The notes below the pieces were generated by a model, which was given only the letters and a program-made list of their open reading frames with translations, had not been told where the DNA came from and searched no databases. From positions 19,697,501 through 19,761,500 of the forward strand of contig NC_068556.1 of NCBI RefSeq assembly GCF_022201045.2: a DNA stretch of 64,000 nt, read 5' to 3'. Made by a program: the position numbers and the translations under genes. The stretch comes from Citrus sinensis (taxonomy: Eukaryota; Streptophyta; Magnoliopsida; Sapindales; Rutaceae). Below, one piece after another: positions 47,803 to 59,495 of this stretch (positions within the stretch are counted from its first letter, which is position 1; each line of letters opens with the position of its first letter).

Positions 47803-48390
47803 CTAGAATAAAAGAATGAATGTCTTGATAGTGTAAATTTCGTTCCTTGGAATATTAGACATCTCAGACATTATAAACAACTTCCAAACAACGAAAAATG
47901 GAAGTTGATTCTTAAGGAAAATCATATCTCTTCCCACATGAGGTAACATCCATCCTTGTTTAAAAATGGGGCCATCATCTCCTCTCAAATGTGGCAATCC
48001 AAACTTACGAATAACCTCAACAATGAAACAACTATCGAAAAACATCATTTGAACAAACTCGTTCTTGCCAAAACTTATGGATCCTCCGTAACAATTTCGA
48101 GCTCTTTCTTCCAGTGCCCACATTGCCCTCACATACTCTGCATAACGTATACCCGTTCGCTCTATGAGAGTTTGAAGATAGCTGATTTTGTGCTCTTCAA
48201 AGGCCGATAAGTGATGTTTACTGTGATGGTAAGGACCGATTGCTAGTAATTCTGGTTCGTAAGCCTTTTCATTTAACTTGCGCAGTACATCTGGGACTCC
48301 GAAAATGCTGAATTGAGAAGGTGCAGGGGTTGGGCGATGAAGCTTTTCTCCAACAAGATCAAGTACCATGTTAGGTGGTTCACTTGCCAT
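47803..48390 (-). CDS. Truncated DUF247 protein
   Basis: Predicted 195-residue protein with the N-terminal half of DUF247: IFGVPDVLRKLNEKAYEP, LLAIGPYHH, ALEERARNCYGG, FFDSCFIVE and LKNQLPFFVVWKLF. Intact DUF247 proteins are usually 400-500 residues with a C-terminal membrane anchor; this one stops shortly after NQLPFF, so it is truncated or continues in an unseen exon. The start at 48390 is chosen because a consensus acceptor (TTTAAATGCAG) lies 8 bases upstream, as in the copy at 63633. The family's molecular function is mostly unknown; some members are linked to self-incompatibility in grasses. It may be a pseudogene. Confidence 0.75.
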   Translation of the reverse strand: MASEPPNMVLDLVGEKLHRPTPAPSQFSIFGVPDVLRKLNEKAYEPELLAIGPYHHSKHHLSAFEEHKISYLQTLIERTGIRYAEYVRAMWALEERARNCYGGSISFGKNEFVQMMFFDSCFIVEVIRKFGLPHLRGDDGPIFKQGWMLPHVGRDMIFLKNQLPFFVVWKLFIMSEMSNIPRNEIYTIKTFILLF

Positions 48391-49137
48391 GACTTGATCT
48401 GCATTTAAATATACACAGAGGCACAAATGTTGAAATCTGAATTTTACTAAATTGTGGACAACCAAATTAAAAGTGCCACACAAGTACTTGGAATTTTGCG
48501 TTTAAATGTCAGTAATTAAGACTGCAGTTTAATAAATCCCGGGACAAGCAAAGTGATTGATAATAGTTTCAACATTTAAAGAGAATAAGCACTGAGCCAG
48601 ATCAGGGATCCTGTGTCTCACACGGCTAAAGAAAAGAAGCAAAATTCAAGGGTACAATACCATGCAAGGGAAATCATTTAATAAGTCGATTAATGCTTCA
48701 AAGTTATAAGATGCAAATTATATTACACAATTTTTAATCAGAGCCAACTTGTTTGAATGCTACCGTTCCAATTGCTATACGATATTCCCTTCTTCCCTTC
48801 GTTTTTGTTCTGATAAGTAAAATGTTTGGTTCGCAGGTGCGTAGGGGCTCCAATATTCGTATGAACATTGATGAATCCAACGAGTGACCACAGGGGGCGA
48901 GAGTCCCTCGAACTAAACTTTCCTCCTAAATTCAATTATTTATTTAGCGTAGGTAGTTAATTTTAATGTTAACTGTATTTAATTAAGTCCCTTGTAATTT
49001 TATTTTATAAAAAGCCCACACTAAACTCTATCCTATGCGTGTGTGCTTATATGTATATATATAATTAAAAGAGTTGGCGGCTTAAGTATATTTAATCAAA
49101 TTAATTATTTTGTTCTTCAGAATCCTTATTCTAATTT
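48391..49137. other. Leader of the DUF247 gene and spacer before the LINE
   Basis: 48391-48480 probably holds the end of a 5'-UTR intron (acceptor TGCAG just before 48391 on the minus strand). The remainder shows no gene. Confidence 0.45.
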
Positions 49138-49156
49138 AAAAAACAATTTAACTCAA
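49138..49156. repeat. Left target-site duplication of the LINE
   Basis: AAAAAACAATTTAACTCAA, repeated at the 3' end after the A tail (54988-55006). Part of the A run is shared with the tail, so the secure core is ACAATTTAACTCAA. Confidence 0.9.
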
Positions 49157-49396
49157 GATTGTATGAAGTTAAGTCTTCCTTTGTAAAGCTCTCTCTCTCG
49201 AATAGAGAGGCTGGAATGGAAGTAGTGAGGGGTCATAAGGACCCGGGTGTTCACTCCATGGGAGTGTAAAGTAGATCATCATTCTAGTCCTTTAGCTATA
49301 GTGTGTTTGGCTAGGCTCTCTGGGGAAGCAGAGAGTATTCTTGGAGGAAGAGATTCGTAGGCATATTGGTGTGCTCACCCCCAGTTATTAGCTGCC

Positions 49397-50635
49397 ATGG
49401 ATACGGATGAATTAATTCGAAAATGCAAAGCAATAACTATCCGAGAGGAAGATAAAGCTAGAGTGACGTTGGAGGTGGGCTTGAAAACTAAGAAAGAAAG
49501 AATGCTAGCAGGATGCTTAATGGGTAAAGTCCTTCTATCGAGAGGAGTTAATAAAGAAGGACTCAAGGCTGCGTTACAGCAGGTGTGGAGAAAATTCAAA
49601 GAAGTCAAAATTGAGAGCTTGGGGAATAATATCTTCATGTTCAGATTTGCAGAAGAAACAGACAAAAAAAGGGTATTATCAGGGGGTCCGTGGCACTTTG
49701 ATAGGGCATTAAAAGTCCTAACTGAGCCCCAAGGGATCGGGGAAGTCACAAAACAATCCTTTAACTGGACATCCTTTTGGGTGCAGATCCGGAACGTCCC
49801 AATTGCTTGTATGGAAAAAGACTTCCTTCAAGCATTAGGCGGGAAGATTGGGATAGTAGAGGAGGTTGAAACCGATGATAATGGAGATTGCTTTGGAGAA
49901 TTTGCTAGAATCAGAATTTCAGTCAACATAACACAACCCCTGGAGAGAATATTGTTCCTCAAACAGGAAGGTGAGCCAGACATCCCAATGCCGGTGGTTT
50001 ATGAACGATTGACAGACTTTTGCTTTTGTTGTGGGATCATTGGCCACCAATACAAGGAGTGTGAAAATTACCAGAGCCAACAAAAAGGAGAATTACCGTA
50101 TGGGAATTGGATGAAAGCAACAACGGTAGGGAGCCAAGCAAGAAGATATCAAAAGAGGGAAAAATGGAGCTCTGGGGGGGGTAAATCGGAAGAGAAAGCT
50201 GAAAGTTCAGAGAACCACAGCTCCTCTCAACAGCAAAGGCAGAAGCAAGCTAACCCATCAAGGGTAAACGGGTCAGAACCCATTGGGGGCGAAATGGGGC
50301 AAATCAGGGAGCATGACAAGAGGAGTGGTGTGGAGGGAGTAGGTGAGCAACATTTAATGAAGGAAGTGATAGAATCGATGGGAAAAAAGCAAGTAGACGG
50401 CTACAAGCAAGCTGAGGGCTTGGGAAATGGCACAGGCCATAGAAACGTGGAATTAGAGGCGGGAAATGGAAACCGAAAAGAGAGGGAAAGGGTGCAAGTG
50501 AACCAAATGAGAAAGGAGGAAGCTGAAATAGACGATGGGCTGGTAATTTCACAATTAAGGCCCAATAAGCGGAAATGGAAAAGACAAGCCCGAAGTCCAG
50601 GAGAGGGGGAATCCAAATTTCAGATTGGGACTTAG
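49397..50635 (+). CDS. LINE ORF1, DUF4283 and zinc-knuckle RNA-binding protein
   Basis: 412-residue ORF1 protein, expected to coat LINE RNA. The N-terminal region (about 30-180) matches the DUF4283 domain of plant LINE ORF1 proteins, with GGPWHFDRALKVL and FWVQIRNVP landmarks. It is followed by a CCHC zinc knuckle, CFCCGIIGHQYKEC (about 212-225), with spacing C-x2-C-x4-H-x4-C. The C-terminal half is charged, low in complexity and rich in Glu, Lys, Gln and Gly, and ends in a KRKWKRQAR basic stretch. Unlike ORF2 it is uninterrupted. About 215 bases separate it from ORF2. Confidence 0.92.
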   Translation: MDTDELIRKCKAITIREEDKARVTLEVGLKTKKERMLAGCLMGKVLLSRGVNKEGLKAALQQVWRKFKEVKIESLGNNIFMFRFAEETDKKRVLSGGPWHFDRALKVLTEPQGIGEVTKQSFNWTSFWVQIRNVPIACMEKDFLQALGGKIGIVEEVETDDNGDCFGEFARIRISVNITQPLERILFLKQEGEPDIPMPVVYERLTDFCFCCGIIGHQYKECENYQSQQKGELPYGNWMKATTVGSQARRYQKREKWSSGGGKSEEKAESSENHSSSQQQRQKQANPSRVNGSEPIGGEMGQIREHDKRSGVEGVGEQHLMKEVIESMGKKQVDGYKQAEGLGNGTGHRNVELEAGNGNRKERERVQVNQMRKEEAEIDDGLVISQLRPNKRKWKRQARSPGEGESKFQIGT

Positions 50636-50850
50636 AAAAGGCCAAGTAAGGAAAATGTCGGGCAAAACCCCAAGAAAAAAATGAAGTTAACTAGCTTTAG
50701 CAAACCAGAGCTTAACAAACTTAATCATTTCCCGCCAACAACAGGGGCCAAGATGAGCAAAGAGCTCTTGATGCTGGAAGACATGGAAGTAATGGAATCA
50801 AACTTTAGAGAAGTATCGGCGGAGGCTGGCAGTCAGCCCCGCCGAAAACC

Positions 50851-53800
50851 ATGAAAATTATCAGTTGGAACGTTCGGGGTTTGGGGAATCCCCGAGCGTT
50901 TCAAGCCTTAAAAAAAATCCTCCGTTTGCATGGTGCTCAAATTATTTTTTTGTGCGAGACAAAGGTCTCAGTTGTGCAAATGAACGGAATTGCAAATAAG
51001 CTAAATTTTGACAGTTGCTTCGCGGTAAACTGTAGTGGTAGAGGTGGAGGCTTAGCGTTGCTCTGGAGTTCAGGAAGTATGGTGCAAATCAAGTCTTTCA
51101 GCACGCACCATATCGATGCTGAAATACTAACGGCATCTGGTAAACGAATGAGGATTACAGGAGTGTATAGTCATCCAGTAACGGGGGAAAAAAAGCATAC
51201 TTGGACACTTCTGAGATGGCTGGCAGGTTTGTCTTTTAGCCCTTGGCTATGTTTTGGTGATTTTAACGAGGTTTTGCATCCGGGTGAGAAAAGGGGGGAA
51301 ATGATAGGAATGTGAATTTAATCAATGATTTTAGCGAAGCGTTGAGGGATTGTGACTTAAAGGATGTTGGGTTTAAGGGGTATCCGTTTACATGGAGTAA
51401 TGGGAGATATGGGCTAGGTTTTGTGGAAGAAAGGTTAGATAGATTTGTTTGCAATACAGAGTGGAGTGAAATTTTTGTGGACGGGGAAGCTAGCAATCTT
51501 GACACATGGTTTTCGGATCATTGCCCTGTGTTGATGGAAGTGCAAGAGAGGAATGGGGGAATGATTCATGATGGAAGGCACCATTCAAGAATCCATTACG
51601 AGGATATGTGGAGCTCGTACGATCAATGTAAAGAAATCATCAAGGAAGAATGGAAGCTGTTTGGCAATTGGAGGAGTGAAAATCCAGTGCAAGTGTTTCG
51701 GAACTCAGCGAAAAAATCGATGGCTCGGCTGTTGTGTTGGAGCAAAGGGGAATTTAGAAGGCGGGAGAAGAAGCTAGAGGAGTTGAGGGTGAAGTTGCAG
51801 GGGCTAAAGCTTAGGAAGATGCAATTTGAAAATGGAGTAGAAATAAAGAAAGTGGAAAAGCAAATTCAAAACATACTCATCGAGGAAGAAATCTTTTGGA
51901 AGCAACGCTCAAGAGCGGATTGGCTAAAGGAAGGTGACAAGAATACAAAGTTTTTTCACAACAAGGTGTCGGCGAGGAAGAAGAAAAACAGAATATGGAG
52001 GATAGAGGACACCTCGGGAAGATGGACTGAGAAACCAAAGGAGATAGAGCAGGAATTTTGCAGCTATTTCAACAATCTGTTCGCAACAACTCAACCAAGT
52101 CAAGAGCAAATCTCAGCAGAAATGGAAGGCATGACCTCGAGAGTATCGGAAGATATGAATGAGATGTTAGAGAAACCTTTTTCAGCTGAGGAAGTGAGGG
52201 ATGCTCTGAGCCAAATGTGCCCAACCAAGGCTCCGGGTCCGGATGGATTGCCTGCAGTCTTTTACCAAAAGCATTGGCAAATGGTCAAAGATGGAGTCCT
52301 AGCTACTTGCCTGCACATACTTAATTCACAAGGCTCGGTAACTCCTATCAACCATACATATATTGCATTGATTCCAAAAGTTAGAAAGCCTAGAAAAGTC
52401 ACAGAGTTTAGGCCTATAAGCTTGTGTAATGTTATCTATAGGATTGTTGCTAAATCAATTACTAATAGGTTTAAACAAATTTTGCACAAAATCATCTCCC
52501 CAACGCAAAGTGCATTTATCCCTCATAGGCTGATAACTGACAACATTATAGTTGGTTATGAATGTCTTCACAAAATAAGACATTGTAAGAGCACAAGAAA
52601 GGGTTTGGTGGCATTAAAGCTTGATGTGAGCAAAGCATATGACAGATTGGAGTGGAGCTTTCTTGAGCAAATTATGAAACGCCTAGGCTTTTCCCATCAA
52701 TGGATTAGTCTAATAATGAGGTGTATTAGTTCAGTATCCTTTTCGGTTATCATTAATGGATCGGTTAGGGGCTTTATCAAACCTCAAAGAGGGTTAAGGC
52801 AAGGTTGTCCCCTCTCCCCGTATTTGTTTATTACTTGTGCAGAGGCATTTTCCTCCCTGTTGCAGCAAGCTGAGCAGCAAAGACTTATTCATGGATTGTC
52901 ATTTGGAAAAGAGTTGAAGATCTCGCATCTATTATTTGCGGATGACAGTTTTATTTTTTGCAGAGCTTCAGTTGCCGATTGCACAAAGCTGAAGATGATC
53001 TTGGACTGTTACTCTATGGCATCTGGGCAAATTTTTAACTTCGAGAAATCCTCTTTCTTTCTTAGTGGCAACGTCCAGCAAGCACAAGCTACTGCAATTG
53101 GAAACATATTTCATCTCAACATTGTGTCCAGGCATGAAAATTACCTAGGCCTTCCTGCTATGGTTGGGAGAAAGAGAAGTGGCTTCTTCAATGACATCAA
53201 GCTGAAAGTTCTTAACAAAATCTCAAGTTGGCAGCATAAATTTTTCTCATGTGGGGGTAAGGAGGTGTTGATTAAAGCAGCTGTGCAAGCCATTCCAGCC
53301 TTCGCTATGAGTGTGTTTAAGATTCCATTGGGGATTTGTGAAGACATCCAAAGAATAATGGCCAACTTCTGGTGGGGATCCAACAGGGAACGACGAAGTA
53401 TTCACTGGTCGAAATGGGAGAAAATGAGTCAGGCCAAGTGCAAGGGGGGCATGGGATTTCGGGATTATGCAAGCTTCAACCAAGCTCTATTAGCGAAGCA
53501 AGGCTGGAGAATTCAGCAATGCCCCGATTCTTTGGTGGCCAGGGTTCTGCAAGCGCGGTACTTCCACTCATCCAATTTTTTGAATGCGAAGCTTGGCTCT
53601 AATCCTTCATATATTTGGAGGAGTATTTTGTGGGGAAGACAAATCATTTGTGCGGGCTCTAGATGGAGAATTGGAAATGGTCAAGATGTCCATATTCACA
53701 AGGCTAACTGGATTCCAAAACCTGTTACTTTCAAGCCTGTGATTAAACCAACAATGCCTAGTGAGGCTCTAGTTTCTGAATTAATCAATGGTGAGAACTG

Positions 53801-54965
53801 TTGGCATGAGGAGCTGATTTACAGGCATTTTGATAAGATGGATGCTGATGTTATAACTCAAATTCCGCTACCGAGAAGATCAAGGGAGGATGAACTCATT
53901 TGGCATTATGGAAAGAGTGGCCAATATACTGTCAAAAGCGGTTACCAGTCAGCTCTGAAAATTAGATTTCCAGCCATGCCTTCAAGCTCGGAGCCTTCGA
54001 AAAATGAGTGGAATATCATTTGGTCTCTTGCTTTGCCGCAGAAGATCAGAATTTTTATTTGGAGGGCAGCCAAAAACTTGCTTCCTTCAGCTGAGAATTT
54101 ATGGAAGAGGAAGATTGTCCAAGAGCCTACCTGCCAGCGTTGTAAAATGGGAATAGAGGATGTGTGTCATGCCTTAGTTGATTGTAAAGCAGCCAAGAAG
54201 GTTTGGAGACTATCCTTTTTTGATAATGATATTCAAGCAACCCCTGGGCAGGATATTTTGAGCTTGTTGCATGGCATGAAAGATTGAGAAGCAAAGCTGA
54301 TGTAGACTTGTTTGCCGATTCTCTGGGCAATGTGGAATGCAAGGAACCAATGGCTGTTCAAAGGCAAGCGAGAGAACCCCCAATCTATTGTGGCTGAAGC
54401 TGAAGCTGTGATGGAGGCTTATAAGAGAGTGCAGCCTTCAGCTGATGTAAGCTATGGAAAGCAGCAGCAAGTGGCACAGCTGGAATGGAATCCCCCTCAA
54501 GAAGGTTTTGTTAAGATCAACATTGATGCCGCTACCAACTCAGAAAAGAATCTTGCTGGGTTGGGGGCTGTGATTAGAGATGAAACGGGGCAAGTGACAG
54601 CAGCTGCGATCAAGGTTTCAAAATTCCATGGCAGTGTAGCTTATGCTGAGGCAGAAGCTATGGAATGGGGCTTGCAGGTGGCAAGAGATGCGCAGGTGAA
54701 AGAGGTAATTTTGGAGTCAGATTCGCAAGAAGTAGTTAATTTAGTAAACAACAGACAGGGCAGCAGATCCGAGGTCTATTAGGTAGTGTTGGAAATTCAA
54801 AAATTGAAAGAAAGCTTCGATCATGTTAGTTGTGTGTATACACATAGATCTTGCAATGCCATTGCCCATTCTTTAGCTAAATTAGCATTAGAGAAATGTG
54901 AAACTGTTGTATGGAAGGGTTCATATCCTCTACAAATCATGTATCTATTATCTCCTCTGAATTAA
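50851..54965 (+). pseudogene. LINE ORF2 (endonuclease, reverse transcriptase, RNase H), broken
   Basis: The endonuclease begins MKIISWNVRGLG at 50851 and includes LCETK and GDFNEVL. A one-base shift in the G run at about 51293-51299 moves the frame, and the rest continues to 54287: SDHCPV, a reverse transcriptase with APGPDGLP, FRPISLCN, LKLDVSKAYDR, GLRQGCPLSPYLF and the catalytic FADD (about 52936), then a zinc-ribbon-like CQRC...CHALVDC. Two further shifts lie between about 54285 and 54320. RNase H follows (INIDAA, GAVIRDE, EAEA, LESDS). It is cut by a TAG at 54780-54782 where the family has Trp, and ends at the TAA of 54963-54965. Not functional as it stands. Confidence 0.92.
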
Positions 54966-54987
54966 TAGAAGTTTCTTTTCAAAAAAA

Positions 54988-55006
54988 AAAAAACAATTTA
55001 ACTCAA
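54988..55006. repeat. Right target-site duplication of the LINE
   Basis: Second copy of the 19-bp duplication, following the A tail. Confidence 0.9.
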
Positions 55007-58000
55007 TAACTTCGTTTCCTACATCTAGAATCTCTAAAGCCTACAACAAACCATGATGTTTCACATTTGCAAATCTTCAAGGCTAAAGACAACAAAACAC
55101 AAATCCTCTTCCAATTAAGTTTTAATAGGCATTCATAATTCTTAATCTTTTATTCATAATTATCATAATCTGTTAAATATTTCACTTAGGCCCTATTTTT
55201 TATGTTAAGTTGGGGGGGGGGGGGGGGGGGGCTTTGGTAGTCTTTTAGTTTAATCTGATCAGATTAATATATGCTTGAAATATTTCAGTTAGGCCACATA
55301 TGTTACGTAACCCATTTTCAGCAGACTTTTGCTAGATTTTTTCACTCCCAATAATTGAGGTAACTTGTACACCATAATTACCACATATTTTGTCCGTCCG
55401 ATCCTTGATCTTTTTCTTGAGAAGCAATTGTGCGTAATTGTCCTAGTATCTCAATGTACTGGAGTACTGAGATTTTAAATTGGACACATAACAAATTTCA
55501 TAATCAAACCTACTAAATTTAATATTAAAAATTTTTATAATAAAACATATTATTTTATCACATGCCAAAGGATAAAAAGACATCTACACTTTCAAAATTG
55601 CAAAAAATAATCATGAAAACTCTTAAATTTTAAAAAAAGAACACTAAAATTATTTTTTAATTATAATATCCTTTGAATGAAATAATTATAAGATTAACTT
55701 TAAAGATTTTTAATTAATACAAACATAATATAAATAATATAATCTTTCCAGTAGATTAATAATATTAAATTATTTTTAATATTTAAAGTAATATTAAAAT
55801 TTTAAATTATTATATTTATTTTAATAATAGATTTGTATTTATTATAAAGATTTTAAATAAATCTTTAGTTAAATAGATTTTACAATTAACAAAATATCTC
55901 CCTATTAATATTATTAGAATTAGCTTTTATATAATATTCAAAATAATTAAATATTACTTATTTTAATATTATGTTTTTATTTATTATTAATTTTTTAATA
56001 TAATAAAATAAATCTAATAGATTGTAAAATTATTTTAAATATATATTCTTATATTTATTTTAATGTCATATTTCTATTTATTATAAAATTTTTGGGGGTC
56101 AATTTTTTGAGTTTATAGTGTCAAAGTGTCATGGTGAAAATGAAATTTTAGCGCCTTTATTAAAAATTTAAGATGTTCTATGACTATTTTTTTAAATCTT
56201 GAGGATGTATGTATCTTTTTTTTCTTCTATGAAAATATTATTAATCTATCCCAAAAAAAAATATTTCACTTTTTTTTTTAATTATAAATATCTCTAAAAG
56301 GGTAAAATTTTTGTTCGATCTAAAGTTTGAAAGCGGATTATCAAAATCCCAAGACGGATTATTGATGATGACATTAATTTATTATTAAAAATTGATCTCT
56401 CCATAGGCTAATGCAATTCCAAACATATGCTGGAAAATGGAAAAAATGTTTTATTGGCAGCTAGCATAATAATTATGGAGCACGTACAAAAATGTAATGA
56501 TGACTTTTAAAATGTAATAAACATAATGGTAACTACCATCAATCCCACCAGATAATTACTACTCTCTTTCATTTATTTTCTTTTTAACTTTCTATTGTAA
56601 TTGTTAGGATAATTTGCGTATTTATATCATTATAAAATAGAAGATAGCTGATGAATAAAAATTATTTTCTTGCCTTTGGCTTTTTAATATGTTTAATCTA
56701 AAATCTAAATCATATACTGGGACGTGAAGCTCTTTATCACCATTCACCAAGTTTATTATTGAAATTAACAAGTTTATTATTGAAAAATGGGATTTAATTC
56801 GTTTAATATAGGAATTAACAAGTAAATTTCACTATCAGTTCATATATACTTTGCTTTTACACAGTGATCTTATTCTAGTGTGCCGTAGTGGACTAGTGGT
56901 GATGCTTCCTCTCTGAATTGGATTTTGGATAAACAAAACATATAAATTGCTCTTGCTCAAGTGAACAGTGATATGAGTCCCCCAGTCCCTTATTTTAAAT
57001 AAAATAAAATTCTCTTTCAGTAAACAATAGAAAATACAAACTCCAATATATATGGGACAAAACAAATTACATTAAAATTTCTAGTTTTTTTTTCTTTTCT
57101 TTTTTTAATTTGGTAAGCTGAGGGTGAGTGAAACGTCAAAAAAATAAATAACAATACAACAATACAGTACTACAATTGTTAGGATCACACTAATTTATTA
57201 CAATTAAACTTATATTTCAATAATTTTCGCTTAGCAAAAAGAAAAAAAGGGGAAAAAAATGAAACCAAGGGTGAGCATTAATGTAATTGATACCCATTTC
57301 TTGTTAATATACGACTTTTAATTCTCTTATAATAATTTAAATACTGTCTAGTTATGAAACCATTACCCATATTCCTCCCAAGTATTAAATAAAAAAGAAA
57401 GACGAAAAACTATGCAAGATCATTCTTCTAAAATTTTTAAACAAAAAACAGAGGATTTAATTTCGAACCATCATTTTTCTAAAATTTTCATGTTCTTTCA
57501 TATGTATTGCATACACTTTCTATTCCTTGTGTTCATCATTTATCAAAGATAAGAGACAAATAAAAATTCCAAGAATCAAAGAAGAGTTAATTTTGTCAAG
57601 GATAAGTGTTCGTTTAATCCTAATAATTTTTATTAAGTATCCGTTTAGTTCCTACAATTGCTTCACTATTACTTTTTTTTCCTTTTTCAAAAGACCCTTG
57701 CAACAAATCTTAGGGATATAAATTTTTTTGTTATTAATATTAAATTAACATTTTATTTTTTCATTATGTCCCTAATATTATTATAAGAGTATTATTATAA
57801 AAGTAAAGAAACAAAGCAAGGATGTAACATAATTACTAAGAGGAAAGTCTTGGAACATTTTAAAAGATATAAGGACTAAACGAGGATTTATTCTTTTGTC
57901 AAAATTTCATAGCCCTTAACCTTAAAATCAAGCCAAGAAAAATTTGCAGAAAAATATAATAAATAAATTAGGTTAAATTCGATGAACACAATTTATTTTT

Positions 58001-58389
58001 AACTTAGAAAACAAGTTGTTAGTACACTACTGTTGGGAATAATACAATTTCTTAATCTTTAGGATTACTGAATTATCCGATTCACAAATACACGTTTATC
58101 AGCATTATTTGATTATGAGAAATATCAGAGGAAATTGCATGAAGTTTTACACATCCTTTATTTTATTTTAAGCTTGATTTCTGAGAGGTTTCATGAATGG
58201 AACATGATCCTCTCCTGATCTGAGCTATACTGATCTTTTAAAAATCTTATGTCATGTGTCTTTTAGTGGTAATATATGGGTAAGATTTAACTTCAGTGGT
58301 TTGCTAAGAACATGATCAGATCAAGAGAGAATCTTGATCCTTCATTAATAGGGTTTTGCTTCTCTGTTAGGTTTTTGTGTCTTTTTGTA
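55007..58389. other. AT-rich intergenic DNA
   Basis: No gene recognised. A run of 20 G lies at 55212-55231. The section 55480-56300 is extremely AT-rich. At 57590-57905 the two ends are inverted relatives (GTTCGTTTAATCC near 57608; reverse CTCGTTTAGTCC near 57880), which may mark an old MITE without a clear TSD. Confidence 0.5.
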
Positions 58390-58397
58390 GCAAATAT

Positions 58398-59026
58398 TAG
58401 GGGTGGACAAAAAAACCGTAATGTTAAAAAAACCGAACCGAACAGACGGTTTTTTTTAATTCGGTTCGGTTTTTATTTTTTTAAAAAACCGAATATACCG
58501 TTTGTAAAAAAAACCAAAATGTCGGTTCGGTATTCAGTTCACTTAGCTGAACCGAAAAACCGAATTATTTTTTGATTTTATTCAAATCAAACATGATTTT
58601 ATTTAAATCAAACATGTGTTATTTCTCTTTATAACATTATGATTATGTTTATATAGATGGAGTATTGGAGTTTAGTTATGTATTTTGAAATTTTAATATT
58701 TCATATTTTGGGAGTATCTTATTAATAGTTAGTAAGATATTAGTGATAAAATGTGTTTTGAATACTTTGTATTTATTGTTAATATTTGTAATAAAATTAG
58801 GATAAATTAATTGTTGAAAAAAATTATTACATTTATGAGGCCCAATGGGCTAAAAATTCAAAATAGACCCAATGGGCCCAGAATCGAAAAAACCGAACCG
58901 ATCCGAAAAGAACCGTTTGAGTTCGGTTCTTATTGAGTTCGGTTCTTATTCGATTCTTTTTATAAAATAACCGATTTAAATCGGTTCTACTTAATTTCAA
59001 ACTGAACCGAACCGTGCCCACCCCTA
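58398..59026. mobile_element. Non-autonomous hAT-like element
   Basis: 629 bp. Ends TAGGGGTGGACA and, in reverse, TAGGGGTGGGCACGG. Flanks GCAAATAT (58390-58397) and ACAAATAT (59027-59034) match at 7 of 8, fitting an aged 8-bp hAT TSD. Both subterminal regions are packed with AACCGAACCG and CGGTTCGGTT, in opposite orientation. No transposase was found inside. Confidence 0.85.
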
Positions 59027-59104
59027 ACAAATATGGCTAACCTTATTTACCCGAAGCTAGCTAGCTTTCTGAGGAGCAAAGACTTAGTATGAAAAGAGCA
59101 CATC

Positions 59105-59380
59105 ATGAGTACTACTAGTAAGAAAGACCGTTCTCCTAAAGAGAAGCCTGATGATGACGAAATCGAAAATGGATTTCCAAGAGAATGTGCCCCACCACCA
59201 CCAGTACAAGCACTGGATCCAGACCCATGTATGCCGAAGTCGGCGCCGCCTCCAGTTCCGAAGCCGGTGCCGGAACCGGCGCCGGATCCGAACTTCGAAG
59301 TAAAGTCAGAGAGCTTAGAAAATCGGTATTCATCCTCCCTAGATTCTAGGAAAAAGGGATGTTGTTGTTTAATTTTATGA
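59105..59380 (+). CDS. Small Pro-rich protein with C-terminal CaaX motif
   Basis: Predicted 91-residue protein. The first third is charged (Lys, Asp, Glu), the middle is Pro-rich with PPPP, PVPKPVPEPAP-type repeats, and the tail is basic plus three cysteines followed by the terminal CLIL (88-91). CaaX ending in Leu is the geranylgeranyltransferase-I type, and adjacent Cys86 and Cys87 could be palmitoylated, so a peripheral membrane protein is plausible. GC content rises sharply over the frame compared with its flanks, supporting coding. I do not recognise a family. It starts 78 bases after a hAT element, which may have altered its promoter. Expression is unproven. Confidence 0.55.
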   Translation: MSTTSKKDRSPKEKPDDDEIENGFPRECAPPPPVQALDPDPCMPKSAPPPVPKPVPEPAPDPNFEVKSESLENRYSSSLDSRKKGCCCLIL

Positions 59381-59459
59381 ATCTTTGTATGAATGCCACT
59401 TTAACCTTTATGTTGATGCATACACTCATATCTTGAAGATATACATATACATATATATA

Positions 59460-59495
<36 letters not shown>

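Larger units (their letters stand above)
49157..54987 (+). mobile_element. Full-length L1-type LINE with inactivating mutations
   Basis: A 5.8-kb non-LTR retrotransposon: 5' UTR 49157-49396, ORF1 49397-50635, ORF2 50851-54965 and a short A tail ending at the 19-bp TSD. The intact 5' end and TSD show a full-length, fairly recent insertion. ORF2 carries endonuclease, reverse transcriptase and a C-terminal RNase H, the arrangement common in plant L1 lineages. ORF2 has several lesions, so this copy cannot move on its own. It lies between the two DUF247 copies but does not interrupt a recognisable exon. Confidence 0.95.

Noticed and set aside
56885..56935. tRNA-like sequence (TAGTGGACTAGTGG) suggesting another SINE head
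   Set aside because: No box B, tail or TSD could be matched; left as ordinary intergenic DNA.
57590..57905. Inverted relatives GTTCGTTTAATCC / CTCGTTTAGTCC suggesting a MITE
   Set aside because: The ends are diverged and no TSD could be fixed, so it was mentioned only in the intergenic entry.
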